This document shows, in pieces, positions 34,760 to 42,179 of a stretch of DNA of 64,000 nucleotides. The position numbers and the translations under genes were made by a program. Source of the stretch: Streptomyces sp. PCS3-D2 (GTDB lineage: Bacteria; Actinomycetota; Actinomycetes; Streptomycetales; Streptomycetaceae); NCBI RefSeq assembly GCF_000612545.2, contig NZ_CP097800.1:5220501-5284500 (forward strand). The letters run 5' to 3'. The notes beneath the pieces were generated by a model. The model was given only the letters and a program-made list of their open reading frames with translations. It was not told where the DNA came from and did not search any database. How positions within the stretch are numbered: the first letter of the stretch is position 1; each line of letters begins with the position of its first letter.

Positions 34760-35605
34760 CTATTTCTCCTGCTGCGTCTTGATGGCCGTCTCGCCGCGCT
34801 TGGCCCGGATCTCGGAGATCGCCTGACGCGCAACGTCCGAGAGCGTCGAGAACGGCTTCGCCCCCTCCGAAATCACCTGGGCATCCCGAGCACGCTGCCG
34901 GGCCTGCGCCGCCTTCCGCGCCGAAGACTCCTCGGCCTCACGGAGCTGACGAGGGCTCGTACCGCAGCCCCGGCACCCGCGGCCCGCCCCATCGGGATGC
35001 ACCCGGCACCCACCGCCGGCCGCAGGCCGTGCCGGTCCGTCTTCTCGGACAGCGGCAGCAGGTCCCCCCGCTGCGCCAGCTGCGGGGGTTAGGGGGTTCT
35101 TCTCTGAGTACTGACTCTGGTTACTACCTATAACCCCGGGCGAACCATGGCTCGGAGAACCGGACACTGGAGAACCGACCCCCGAAAACCCGGTTTCGGT
35201 GGCGTCCGGCGATCCGCCCTCGCTCGCGTCCGGGGCCGCCGCCGTCTGCTCCCGCTTGCGGCGCCGTTCCAACCGCTTCGCCTCCAGCTTCCGGAACTCC
35301 TCGGCCGCCCAGTCCTGCGCCTGGTCATACACCTCCGTGATCCGCCGCAGGGTGCCATCCGTCATCCGCTCCGTCACGACCCGGTAGTAGCCCGCGTCCT
35401 TCAGCTCCCGCAGGGCCGTGCGGACCGCCTCCACGCCCTCCTTGCCCGCCTTGGCGATCCTGTCGGCCGCCACCTTCCACGTGTCCGGTTTCGCCAGCAG
35501 GTAGGCGAGGATGCCGCGCGCACGGAACGACAGGCGGGCGTCCTCAAGGGTGGCGGTCGGCAGCACCGTGTAGCCGCTGCTGAGGTGGCGGCGAAGGATG
35601 GTCAC
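34760..35605 (-). CDS. HTH replication-type protein (DnaD/initiator-like)
   Basis: A 281-residue protein. Residues 10-90 form a winged helix with the phage initiator pattern YTVLPTATLEDARLSFRARGILAYLLAKPDTWKV and a recognition part VEAVRTALRELKDAGYYRV. The middle is a Ser/Pro/Gly linker; a short Cys/His cluster follows (GGGCRVHPDGAGRGCRGCGTSP), and the end is a coiled coil. Such proteins start phage replication with a helicase loader. GTG 35605 follows TCTGGAGATCTTCC. The stop codon lies inside a recurring AAATAGGCC repeat. Confidence 0.75.
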   Translation of the reverse strand: MTILRRHLSSGYTVLPTATLEDARLSFRARGILAYLLAKPDTWKVAADRIAKAGKEGVEAVRTALRELKDAGYYRVVTERMTDGTLRRITEVYDQAQDWAAEEFRKLEAKRLERRRKREQTAAAPDASEGGSPDATETGFSGVGSPVSGSPSHGSPGVIGSNQSQYSEKNPLTPAAGAAGGPAAAVREDGPARPAAGGGCRVHPDGAGRGCRGCGTSPRQLREAEESSARKAAQARQRARDAQVISEGAKPFSTLSDVARQAISEIRAKRGETAIKTQQEK

Positions 35606-35686
35606 GGAAGATCTCCAGAAGGTGTTGTGCGGGTCGAACGGGAGCCGGGCGGCCCAACCCGGTCAGATGCGGGCCGCCCGGCGGTC

Positions 35687-36829
35687 TCAGGCGGCCTTAC
35701 GGGCCGCGGAGACCTTGATCGAGCGGGATGTCTGAGCGGCAGCACGGCGGACCGGCACCACGAGGCCGGCGCGGCGCAGGATCTTCACCATGGCCTCGGC
35801 GTCGGGCACCATCGGCACGACCAGGTCGGCATCCTCGAACAGCGCGACCATGGCGGGCACGTCGGTCTCGTCCCTGTCGTTGCCGCCGCTCCAACCAAGG
35901 TGGTTGGCGCCGTAGTTGCCCTCCGGGGAGGCGGCCAACATCTCGCGCAGTTTCTTCTTCTCGTTGTTGGCGGCCCGCCACCGCTCGTGCGCCTTGACGT
36001 ACGCGGCCAGCGCAGCGGCCCGGTCAGCGTCGTCGTGGACCAACGCAGTCTGCGCAGGGTCCCCCGGAGCTACCTCAGGCCAGCAGGCGGTGATGAAGGG
36101 GCAGTTGTCGCACACCTTCGACAGTCCCGGGCCGTCGTGGTCGCGGCGCAGTTCCTCGGGACTGCCTGCCTCGAGGACGCGCTCCACCCACCAGCGGGCC
36201 TGCTCCGCAAGCCACAGGTCGAAGGGGAACTCCTGCACGTGCTCCTCGCCGGTGTCACGGCACACGAACCTGAACCGGATCCGCTGCACATCCAGTGGGC
36301 CCAGCCGGTGCAGGTACCGCTGGCCGGGAATGTCGGCGAACCCGACCTCGCGCAGCAGCAACGCGTACAGCAGGACCTGCCGCATCTCCGCTGCCGTCGG
36401 CCCGAACCGCACGACACGGTCCCAGATCCGGGCGGACTTGGTCTTCACGTCCTCCACCGTCAGCTCCTCGGCCGGCACGAGCGGCCGATGCCGCTTCGGC
36501 ACACGGGCAGCAGCCTCCGCGTCCAGGTGGACGGCGTCGATGTGCCCGCGGAGCACGTCGTTGGCGACGACGCGTTCGACCAGCCACCCGTACTCGCGCC
36601 GGGCGTCCTCCAGCAGGCCCCGGTGGATGTACGTGCCGAGGATCGCCGCCCGCTTGTCGGCGTAGGGGTTGTCTCGTTCGGTGCCGGCGAGGATGTACCC
36701 GGCGCGGCGCTGGCAGATCGTGTCGGAGGCGCCCAGCTGGGTCTGGACCGAGCGGGGCCGCCGAGCATCAGCGTCGTGGGCGGCGCCCCAGATCGACCCA
36801 GGCAGGGCGGCCGTCGTCATCGTGGTCAT
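35687..36829 (-). CDS. PD-(D/E)XK nuclease (Cas4/RecB-like exonuclease)
   Basis: A 380-residue nuclease. The fold is shown by LGTYIHRGLLEDARREYGW (the early helix), GHIDAVHLDAE (motif II Asp) and ELTVEDVKTKSARIWD (the E-V-K catalytic motif). The following AEMRQVLLYALLL helix is typical of RecB-like nucleases. A CDNCPFITACW cluster near 245 resembles the iron-sulphur cysteines of Cas4/AddB. ATG 36829 carries the leader CACCTCTTGGAG. It adjoins a RecA-like ATPase, so the pair probably performs recombination. Confidence 0.85.
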   Translation of the reverse strand: MTTMTTAALPGSIWGAAHDADARRPRSVQTQLGASDTICQRRAGYILAGTERDNPYADKRAAILGTYIHRGLLEDARREYGWLVERVVANDVLRGHIDAVHLDAEAAARVPKRHRPLVPAEELTVEDVKTKSARIWDRVVRFGPTAAEMRQVLLYALLLREVGFADIPGQRYLHRLGPLDVQRIRFRFVCRDTGEEHVQEFPFDLWLAEQARWWVERVLEAGSPEELRRDHDGPGLSKVCDNCPFITACWPEVAPGDPAQTALVHDDADRAAALAAYVKAHERWRAANNEKKKLREMLAASPEGNYGANHLGWSGGNDRDETDVPAMVALFEDADLVVPMVPDAEAMVKILRRAGLVVPVRRAAAQTSRSIKVSAARKAA

Positions 36830-36903
36830 GCACTACTCCAAGAGGTGGGTGGGGTCCGCCCGAGGCGAGCGGACCCCACGGGATGCCGAGGAAGGGGGTC
36901 GGC

Positions 36904-38001
36904 TCAGGCGGCCGCGTCGAACTCGGCGGATGCCTCCGCCTCATCGCGGATCTGCGCGGCAGCAGCGCGCAGCCGGGCGGCGTCGCTGGTCGGGTCGTCC
37001 AGCTTCTTCGGGTTGCTGAGTTCAGAGGCCCTGCGCTCGATCGCGTTGCGGATGATCGCCAGCTCCTCGCGGTCGAGACCGGACTCCTTCTCTGCGTCCC
37101 ACCACAGCTTCTTCAGGGCCTCGACACCGGTCTCCGCGGCAGCCTTCACCTTCGGCTCCCACACCTGGGCCAGGTCGCCCGTCAGCTCCGGCGTGGCCCT
37201 GGGCTGCGTGTGGATCGAGCAACCCATGAGCCCGAAGACCAAGTGCTCGATGCTGAAGTCCGGCACGTGCATGGGCTTCTTCGCGCTCCGGGGGACGGTG
37301 AACTTCAACGAGCGGGCGCCGACGATCTGCGGGTCCACCTCCCGGCGCAGCCGCACCCACACCGTGGCGTCGTACGCCAAGGACTTCTGCCCCTCGACCC
37401 GCCAGTCCGTGGCCTTCGCGCGAGGGATGGGCTCGCCCCGCTCATCCAGGGCCGCGACCTCCTTGCCGCGCGCAAGGAGGATCACGATGCCGGGCATCGT
37501 GCGCACCAGGTACATGACCCGCGCCCACCTCTCGCCCGCGTCGTTCCAGAGGTTCATGGTGGGCTTGATCTCGGCGTCCGGGTCGGCCTCCAGCTTCTTC
37601 CGGCCGGCCAGGGACCGCTGCGCCCGGACCTGGGTCCAGTTCACGAGCATGCGCCACAGGTTCGACACCGAGTCGATGACCAGAACGACCGGCTTCTCCT
37701 TCGCCCGGGCGGCACGTACGGCCTCGGCGTGGACCGCTTCGATCTGGCCGAGGATGTCACGGTAGGAGCCGTTGTGGTCGATCAGCTCGTAGTCCGCGCC
37801 GGGCACGTTGATGTACTCGTCGGCGGTCTCCTCGCCCAGCTCCAGCCAGTACGCCTGACCGGTCTTGTCCGATCCGGTGAACGCGGCGGCGGTGTGGGAC
37901 TTGCCCGCCTTCTCTTCGCCCTCGACGAGGATCACAGGCCAGGGGATCACACCGGTGGGCTTCCGGGTGCGGAGCTTGGGAGGGGAAGACAGGTTGGACA
38001 T
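36904..38001 (-). CDS. RecA/Sak4-like recombination ATPase
   Basis: A 365-residue P-loop ATPase. Walker A is LVEGEEKAGKSHTAAAF near residue 27-43, Walker B VVLVIDSVSNLW near 106. It lacks RecA's C-terminal domain and matches phage Sak4-like single-strand annealing ATPases in layout, ending in a charged helical tail. ATG 38001 is preceded by CACCTCTTGGAG and GTG 38004 is possible. The neighbouring RecB-like nuclease suggests a phage recombination pair. Confidence 0.85.
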   Translation of the reverse strand: MSNLSSPPKLRTRKPTGVIPWPVILVEGEEKAGKSHTAAAFTGSDKTGQAYWLELGEETADEYINVPGADYELIDHNGSYRDILGQIEAVHAEAVRAARAKEKPVVLVIDSVSNLWRMLVNWTQVRAQRSLAGRKKLEADPDAEIKPTMNLWNDAGERWARVMYLVRTMPGIVILLARGKEVAALDERGEPIPRAKATDWRVEGQKSLAYDATVWVRLRREVDPQIVGARSLKFTVPRSAKKPMHVPDFSIEHLVFGLMGCSIHTQPRATPELTGDLAQVWEPKVKAAAETGVEALKKLWWDAEKESGLDREELAIIRNAIERRASELSNPKKLDDPTSDAARLRAAAAQIRDEAEASAEFDAAA

Positions 38002-38020
38002 CACATCTCCAAGAGGTGTT

Positions 38021-38042
38021 TTAGATGGTGGCCTATTTCAGG
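38021..38042 (-). repeat. AAATAGGCCACCATCT repeat, copies near the recombination genes
   Basis: Read leftward, GAAATAGGCCACCATCTA occurs here between the small 38038 gene and the RecA-like gene. Near-identical copies lie at 38391-38412, 34567-34588 (with an AAATAG/CTATTT inverted repeat) and 34752-34768. Three of four are just upstream of a start; the role may be operator or translational. Confidence 0.6.
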
Positions 38043-38379
38043 CACTGCGAAGGCCGCGCAGCTCGAAGACGGAACCCCACTCCGGGCGCTGCTCCAAGAG
38101 CAGACGGACGTAGCGACTGCGGTAGTTGTTGTTCAGCTTCCAGGTGTCACCCCGGGTGGCGCGGCCGTACTCGTACCGCAGGACCTCGAACAGCATCCCG
38201 ATGCCCACTCGTTGCAGGCCCCGCTCCACGCAGTCGGCGGTCATGGCCTCCAGCTTCGCCAGAATCCAGGGGTTGAGCTCGTGGAACGCCTCGAACCGCT
38301 CCTGAATGCTCAGGTTCCCGCCGGCCGGGTCGGGCTGTCGCAGTGGAGCCATCGGTAGTTCGAGCTGCGTGGAAAGCAT
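38038..38379 (-). CDS. Phage protein, first gene of the recombination operon
   Basis: A 113-residue protein of a family often met in actinophages: SIQERFEAFHELNPWILAKLEAM, then GLQRVGIGMLFEVLRYEYGRA and NNNYRSRYVRLLLEQRPEW. It may be a DNA-binding or Holliday-junction related accessory. ATG 38379 follows GGAGGGATC. First gene after promoter box 5. Function unknown. Confidence 0.75.
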   Translation of the reverse strand: MLSTQLELPMAPLRQPDPAGGNLSIQERFEAFHELNPWILAKLEAMTADCVERGLQRVGIGMLFEVLRYEYGRATRGDTWKLNNNYRSRYVRLLLEQRPEWGSVFELRGLRSA

Positions 38380-38461
38380 GATCCCTCCGGAGATAGATGG
38401 TGGCCTATTTCTACGTCATGAGCGCGGCGTGTTCCAAGTGAACTCGGCGGCCGATAACTAA

Positions 38462-38489
38462 ATTCTACTACCTCTTGTGGGGGTGTCAA
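38462..38489 (-). promoter_or_regulatory. Phage promoter box 5
   Basis: Leftward -35 TTGACA (38484-38489), 16-base spacer, -10 TAGAAT (38462-38467); core AGGTAGTAGAATTTAGTTA. It starts the operon from 38379 to 33508 that holds the replication and recombination genes. Confidence 0.8.
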
Positions 38490-38505
38490 TCACCGTAAAT
38501 GCAGC

Positions 38506-38537
38506 GAGGGCCCCAGGCGCGCTGGCCTGGAGCCCTC
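38506..38537 (-). terminator. Hairpin after the 39160-38561 gene
   Basis: GAGGG-CCCCAGG pairs with CCTGG-AGCCCTC with one bulge and a 9-base loop. It lies 24 bases past the stop at 38561 and just before promoter box 5. Confidence 0.65.
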
Positions 38538-38560
38538 AACTGCACCTTGGAGCGGCGCCG

Positions 38561-39160
38561 TTACGAATCCACCGGCGCCGCGCCCCCCTCCGCGGCCTTC
38601 TTGCCGCGCTCCTTGATCATCGAGCCAGGCCCTGCGTACCGACCCGTCTTCAGATCCTCGACGACCTCAGCCCGGAGCTTCCACTCGCCCGGGTTCCGCT
38701 TCGCGTCCTTCGACACCTGCTCCGTGTGCTCCGCACCCGCAAGGATCGTCTCCAGCAGCCACAGCGGCGACCCGGACAGTTCGTAGTCAGCCGGCGGCAG
38801 CATCCCCTGGGCGCTCTTCGTCGCCTGGCTCGCCTTCACCGGATCCACGCCGAACACCTCGGCGACCTCCTGAAGGCCGACCACGCACGGCAGCTCACCC
38901 TTCGACTTCGGCCGGACCCCGGCGCCCTGAGCCTGCTCGATGGTCTCCAGCCGGCCAACGTCAAGCTGCCGACCCCGCCCGCCCGCAGGCAGGGCAAGAT
39001 CCACCACCAGGCCGCCAGGCCAGAACGGCTTCCCCGAGACGATCACCGCGTCCTCGTAGGAGAGCGTCCCCCTTGGAATCCACCGGTCGCTGACGGCCGT
39101 CGGCGCGATGTTGTACACATGCGCGATCTCCTTGCGGCCCATCACCAGCGGCTTAGCCAC
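38561..39160 (-). CDS. DNA-binding protein with two HTH units
   Basis: A 199-residue protein. Two helix-turn-helix units of MerR/excisionase type are seen: MGRKEIAHVYNIAPTAVSDRWIPRGTL (residues 7-33) and VVGLQEVAEVFGVDPVKASQATKS (about 93-116). Each is followed by a short wing (DAVIVSGKPFW; YELSGSPLWLL). The C-terminus is charged. GTG 39160 follows GAGAGGAGGGGTTGTT. It stands at the head of the leftward early region, opposite the CoiA-like gene, a suitable place for an antirepressor or early regulator. Confidence 0.75.
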   Translation of the reverse strand: MAKPLVMGRKEIAHVYNIAPTAVSDRWIPRGTLSYEDAVIVSGKPFWPGGLVVDLALPAGGRGRQLDVGRLETIEQAQGAGVRPKSKGELPCVVGLQEVAEVFGVDPVKASQATKSAQGMLPPADYELSGSPLWLLETILAGAEHTEQVSKDAKRNPGEWKLRAEVVEDLKTGRYAGPGSMIKERGKKAAEGGAAPVDS

Positions 39161-39179
39161 AACAACCCCTCCTCTCTCC

Positions 39180-39215
39180 TATGTCTGCGATAGCAGAATA
39201 CGGGTATGGGAGGGG
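39180..39215 (+). promoter_or_regulatory. Operator-like copy of the promoter core, reverse orientation
   Basis: GATAGCAGAATACGGGTA at 39189-39206, read rightward, matches the core of the boxes and of the degenerate copy at 23686, but has no TTGAC upstream. It lies in the divergent region between the HTH gene and the CoiA-like gene. Confidence 0.4.
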
Positions 39216-39256
39216 TGCCCGCGGCTCGGGCCGCCCGAGCGTGCCGCTCCCCCCGA

Positions 39257-39325
39257 TAGACTGGGGTCACACTTTCCAAGAGGTGTACGGAAGCCCCCGC
39301 CATCTGCCGATGCCCGGGGGCTTTC
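39257..39325 (+). ncRNA. Candidate short transcript ending in a terminator
   Basis: A TAGACT -10-like box (39257-39262) is followed by GGGGTCAC, a TCCAAGAGGTG segment and, at 39291-39322, a hairpin AAGCCCCCG/CGGGGGCTT followed by TCCC. A transcript of about 55 bases would form. No -35 box is clear. It could be a leader, an antisense or a small RNA. Confidence 0.35.
39291..39325 (+). terminator. Terminator in the divergent regulatory region
   Basis: AAGCCCCCG at 39291-39299 and CGGGGGCTT at 39314-39322 form a perfect 9-bp stem with a 14-base loop and a short T-run. It lies in front of the CoiA-like gene. Confidence 0.65.
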
Positions 39326-39516
39326 CCGTTGGTTTTCGCGACCGGCTGGAACGTTTCCTCTTCTGCCCATTTTCGAGGCGCAGCCGTACCGGCCGGATGC
39401 CGGGCTGGCTCCGTCCGGCGGTCGGCTGCAAACCAGCATGACCTTGCCTGGTCCTCTACTCCCACGGCGACAGGTGCGGCACGCTGCTGTCTCGGAGCGA
39501 GTTGGAGGGGGCGGCC

Positions 39517-40698
39517 GTGGCGATCCGTGCTGTGCACGAACAGTGGGGCGCGGTTTTCGCGCACTTACCCGACCTGGGATGCGGTCGGGACTGGGCGGAG
39601 GTCTGGAAGGTCCGTCCACTTGCCCCGTTGAGCTGCGACGAGTGCCGCCATCCGATGTACGCGAAGGTCTCCTCCAGCAGCCTGCGATTCTTCGCCCACG
39701 CGCCGGGCGCCCCAAAATGCGCGCTGGCCGAGGAGTCGCCGGCCCATCACCTCCTCAAGCTGGAACTCGCCGCCGCCGCACGCGATGCCGGAGCGTACGC
39801 CGAGTTGGAGGTCCGCGGCCCGGACGGAGCGTGGCGGGCCGACGTGCTGGCGAGCGACCCGGCCGGAACCTGGACGATAGCCCTGGAGGCTCAGCTCTCA
39901 CCCATCACGCCCGATGACATCACCGCCCGCACGGAACGAATGCTCGAGGACGGAGTGTCCTCGGTGTGGTTCAGCGACCGGGTGAGGGTCCCGTGGTTCG
40001 GCGCGGTGCCGTGGGCTGGTCTGGAGACCGTGGACGGCGTGCTGGCAATCAAGGATGGGCTGGCGAAGTTCTCGGGGAAACAGTGGGAGGCAGGCCCCCG
40101 AGGCGTGCCCGTCGCGGAGTTCCTGCGCTGGGTGTTCGCGAGGCGGGTGGTACCGCACCGGCGAGCCACCCCTGTCCGCAGTCCGCTGTCTGCCACTTGG
40201 CACGTCCTCTGGACGGCGCCGCAGTACGCCACGGCGGAGACCGACTACCTGGAGGTCAAGAGGCGGCGCAAGCGGGAGCAGGAGGAGCAAGAGCGCGCAA
40301 GCCGGGCCCGGCGGCACCAAGAGCAGCAACTGGAAATGCAGAAGGTCCAGGAGCGAGCCAGGGCAGAAGGTGGGCACCAAGCCGCTGTCCAAGCCCTCCT
40401 CGCCCGGCAGGCCGCCTTGGGGATACCGGCTGCTAAGTTCGTCCATCGGGCGACCGGCCGCTACCCCTTCGTCGCCGACAAGGGCGAACCTCAGTACGCC
40501 ATGGGCGTTCCCGTCTACCTCGGACTCACCCCGTACGGCGTCGTCTGCCCGGTGGCCGGCAGGGTAGCCGCCGTGCGAGACCGCCTCGCCCCGCTTGTCG
40601 TCTTCGTTGCCTCCGAAGGGGAGCGGCAGCGCATCGCGGCACAGGCCAGACCCGGGCAACGGATCGAGGTCCTGAAGGGCACCGACCAGCCGTCGTGA
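39517..40698 (+). CDS. CoiA-like competence/nuclease family protein
   Basis: A 393-residue protein. Residues 30-130 carry the CoiA-like plan: CDECRHPMYAKVSSSSLRFFAHA (zinc-type CxxC), CALAEESPAHHLLKLELA, then a nuclease-like core with VRGPDGAWRADVLASD and IALEAQLSPITPDD (E..D..ExQ). A charged coiled coil (RRRKREQEEQERASRA) follows, and a beta C-terminus. GTG 39517 has GGAGGGG before it; TTG 39502 is possible. CoiA promotes recombination of incoming DNA in Bacillus. Here the rightward gene faces the early region, so it could be a cargo nuclease. Confidence 0.75.
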   Translation: MAIRAVHEQWGAVFAHLPDLGCGRDWAEVWKVRPLAPLSCDECRHPMYAKVSSSSLRFFAHAPGAPKCALAEESPAHHLLKLELAAAARDAGAYAELEVRGPDGAWRADVLASDPAGTWTIALEAQLSPITPDDITARTERMLEDGVSSVWFSDRVRVPWFGAVPWAGLETVDGVLAIKDGLAKFSGKQWEAGPRGVPVAEFLRWVFARRVVPHRRATPVRSPLSATWHVLWTAPQYATAETDYLEVKRRRKREQEEQERASRARRHQEQQLEMQKVQERARAEGGHQAAVQALLARQAALGIPAAKFVHRATGRYPFVADKGEPQYAMGVPVYLGLTPYGVVCPVAGRVAAVRDRLAPLVVFVASEGERQRIAAQARPGQRIEVLKGTDQPS

Positions 40699-40840
40699 CC
40701 GCGCGCGAGGGCGCAGGCACGACAGCAGCGTCGCGGCCCACCTGCCCGAGGCGGAGAAGGCGGTGCGGCCGAACCACCAGAGCACCCGGGCGTTCGCCGG
40801 GCACCGGCCGCGAGCACACCTAGGCCCCGCAGGGGATGGC

Positions 40841-41299
40841 TCAGGCGGTCTGCCGATCTCGGCCGAGGTGGCCCATGGCCCAGGCGCGCTTGATGGCGTA
40901 TGTCGGCTTGTAGGTGGCATCCAGCGCAGCCAGAAGGTCACCGTACGTATCGCGAAGGCGGTGCTCCGGCCACGAGACCAGAGCCTTCATCTCGACCACC
41001 GTCCGCCCGTCTGCGAGGAAGCCCAGCACCTGGAGCTGGTCCTCCGACAGCTCCACCGGATCCTCGGCGGCCGGCCGGGTCAACTGCTCGGTGGCGTAGG
41101 TGCTGTGGACCAGTGCCGTCGTGCGCGCGGAGCCGGTCTTCAGACGTGCAAACTTCAGCCTGGACTGCACTGCCGCGGGCGTGACTCCCAGCCGTTTCGC
41201 AATGGCTGCGATCTTCAGGCCGTCGGCGGCCAGGTCGACGGTCTCGAGCTCCCGTTCAGTCAGCCGGAAGCCTTCCCCGGGTGTCGCCTGCCCGCTCAC
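40841..41299 (-). CDS. Tandem LuxR-type HTH protein
   Basis: A 152-residue protein with a LuxR/GerE-like HTH at residues 11-55 (LTERELETVDLAADGLKIAAIAKRLGVTPAAVQSRL) and a second, more divergent HTH around 84-130 (LSEDQLQVLGFLADGRTVVEMKAL). There is no receiver or ligand-binding domain. GTG 41299 overlaps the stop of the DUF5999 gene. It ends a four-gene leftward regulatory operon. Confidence 0.75.
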   Translation of the reverse strand: MSGQATPGEGFRLTERELETVDLAADGLKIAAIAKRLGVTPAAVQSRLKFARLKTGSARTTALVHSTYATEQLTRPAAEDPVELSEDQLQVLGFLADGRTVVEMKALVSWPEHRLRDTYGDLLAALDATYKPTYAIKRAWAMGHLGRDRQTA

Positions 41300-41517
41300 G
41301 CCGCGACCCTCGTGATGTCGGTCGGCCGGTGAGGGGCGACGCTGCTGCCGTCAGGAAGGAGCTGTCCGGTGTCCTCGAAGAGCAACACGCCGTTGCAGAG
41401 GAGGCTCCACCCCTGCTCCGGGTGCGGCGCAACGACCTTGGCGGCCCCCCAGCCGCTGTCGTCGGCCCGCGGGCACGGCGGAGAATGCAGGCAGGTCGGA
41501 GACTGGGACTGTTCCAC
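41296..41517 (-). CDS. DUF5999 family protein
   Basis: A 73-residue protein with two Cys in the N-terminus (CLHSPPCPRADD) and the typical Streptomyces DUF5999 end: VVAPHPEQGWSLLCNGVLLFEDTGQLLPDG. It is normally a chromosomal Streptomyces gene near developmental or regulatory loci. GTG 41517 follows AGGGAACTCC. Coupled to the LuxR-type gene. Confidence 0.8.
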   Translation of the reverse strand: MEQSQSPTCLHSPPCPRADDSGWGAAKVVAPHPEQGWSLLCNGVLLFEDTGQLLPDGSSVAPHRPTDITRVAA

Positions 41518-41600
41518 GGAGTTCCCTCTGGTCAGGCCGCCCGCTCCAGGGCGGCGGTGTACTTGGAAGCCGCCCGCGTAGCGCCGGGAAGGGGCACGGC

Positions 41601-42179
41601 CTACGCGGGCGGCGGCTTCAGCACGGTGGGCGGTCGTACCGGCCTCCGAGGCAGGGGGGCGTTCAACCGCGGAGCGGCGGCAGGGTCGGGCACGCCGCCA
41701 TGGTGCTGCGGCAGCGGTGGCCACTCCGGCCTTCCTCCGTTGGCGACGGACAGCGCCGCGCGCAGCAAGCTCGGGCCTACGAGCCGGTTGCGGTCCCAGG
41801 GCCGAACCCAAAAGGGCCCCGGCGGGGCAGACCGACCAACCGGCGGCATCACCACTCGCCCTCTGGCCACGCAGCGGCCGAACTCGCCCTCCCACCGTGC
41901 TGCTGTGCCGGGAGGAACGAGCCAATACCGAAACGGCCGGCCGGGGTCGTCGACGACCGGGCCGCACCCGTCCTGCCAGGTGTCCATGAGCGTGAGCGCC
42001 AGATCGGAGCGTCGCCCGCGAGGCGTGACCACAACTTCGAAGGTTCGGGGTCCGAGCCGGAGCTCCACCTCGCCGCTGGTCTCCTGGTTCAGAAGCCGAC
42101 GGAGAGCAGCAGCCAGTTCGTCGGTATCAGACGCTGGTGCACTCGGAGGGACGGCTAACACTTCGGCGGGCAGGGTCAT
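41601..42179 (-). CDS. Unknown protein of the ATP-binding regulatory operon
   Basis: A 192-residue protein with a beta-rich core (EVELRLGPRTFEVVVTPRGRRSD), an acidic turn, and a Pro-rich C-terminus (PLPRRPVRPPTVLKPPP). ATG 42179 overlaps the ATP-binding protein's stop (ATGA). This kind of partner often follows RsbW-like kinases in Streptomyces; its job is unknown. Confidence 0.65.
   Translation of the reverse strand: MTLPAEVLAVPPSAPASDTDELAAALRRLLNQETSGEVELRLGPRTFEVVVTPRGRRSDLALTLMDTWQDGCGPVVDDPGRPFRYWLVPPGTAARWEGEFGRCVARGRVVMPPVGRSAPPGPFWVRPWDRNRLVGPSLLRAALSVANGGRPEWPPLPQHHGGVPDPAAAPRLNAPLPRRPVRPPTVLKPPPA

Noticed and set aside
26421-38492. The conserved boxes considered as CRISPR repeats or att sites
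   Set aside because: They are kilobases apart, each sits before an operon in the same direction and contains -35/-10 elements; no spacer structure.
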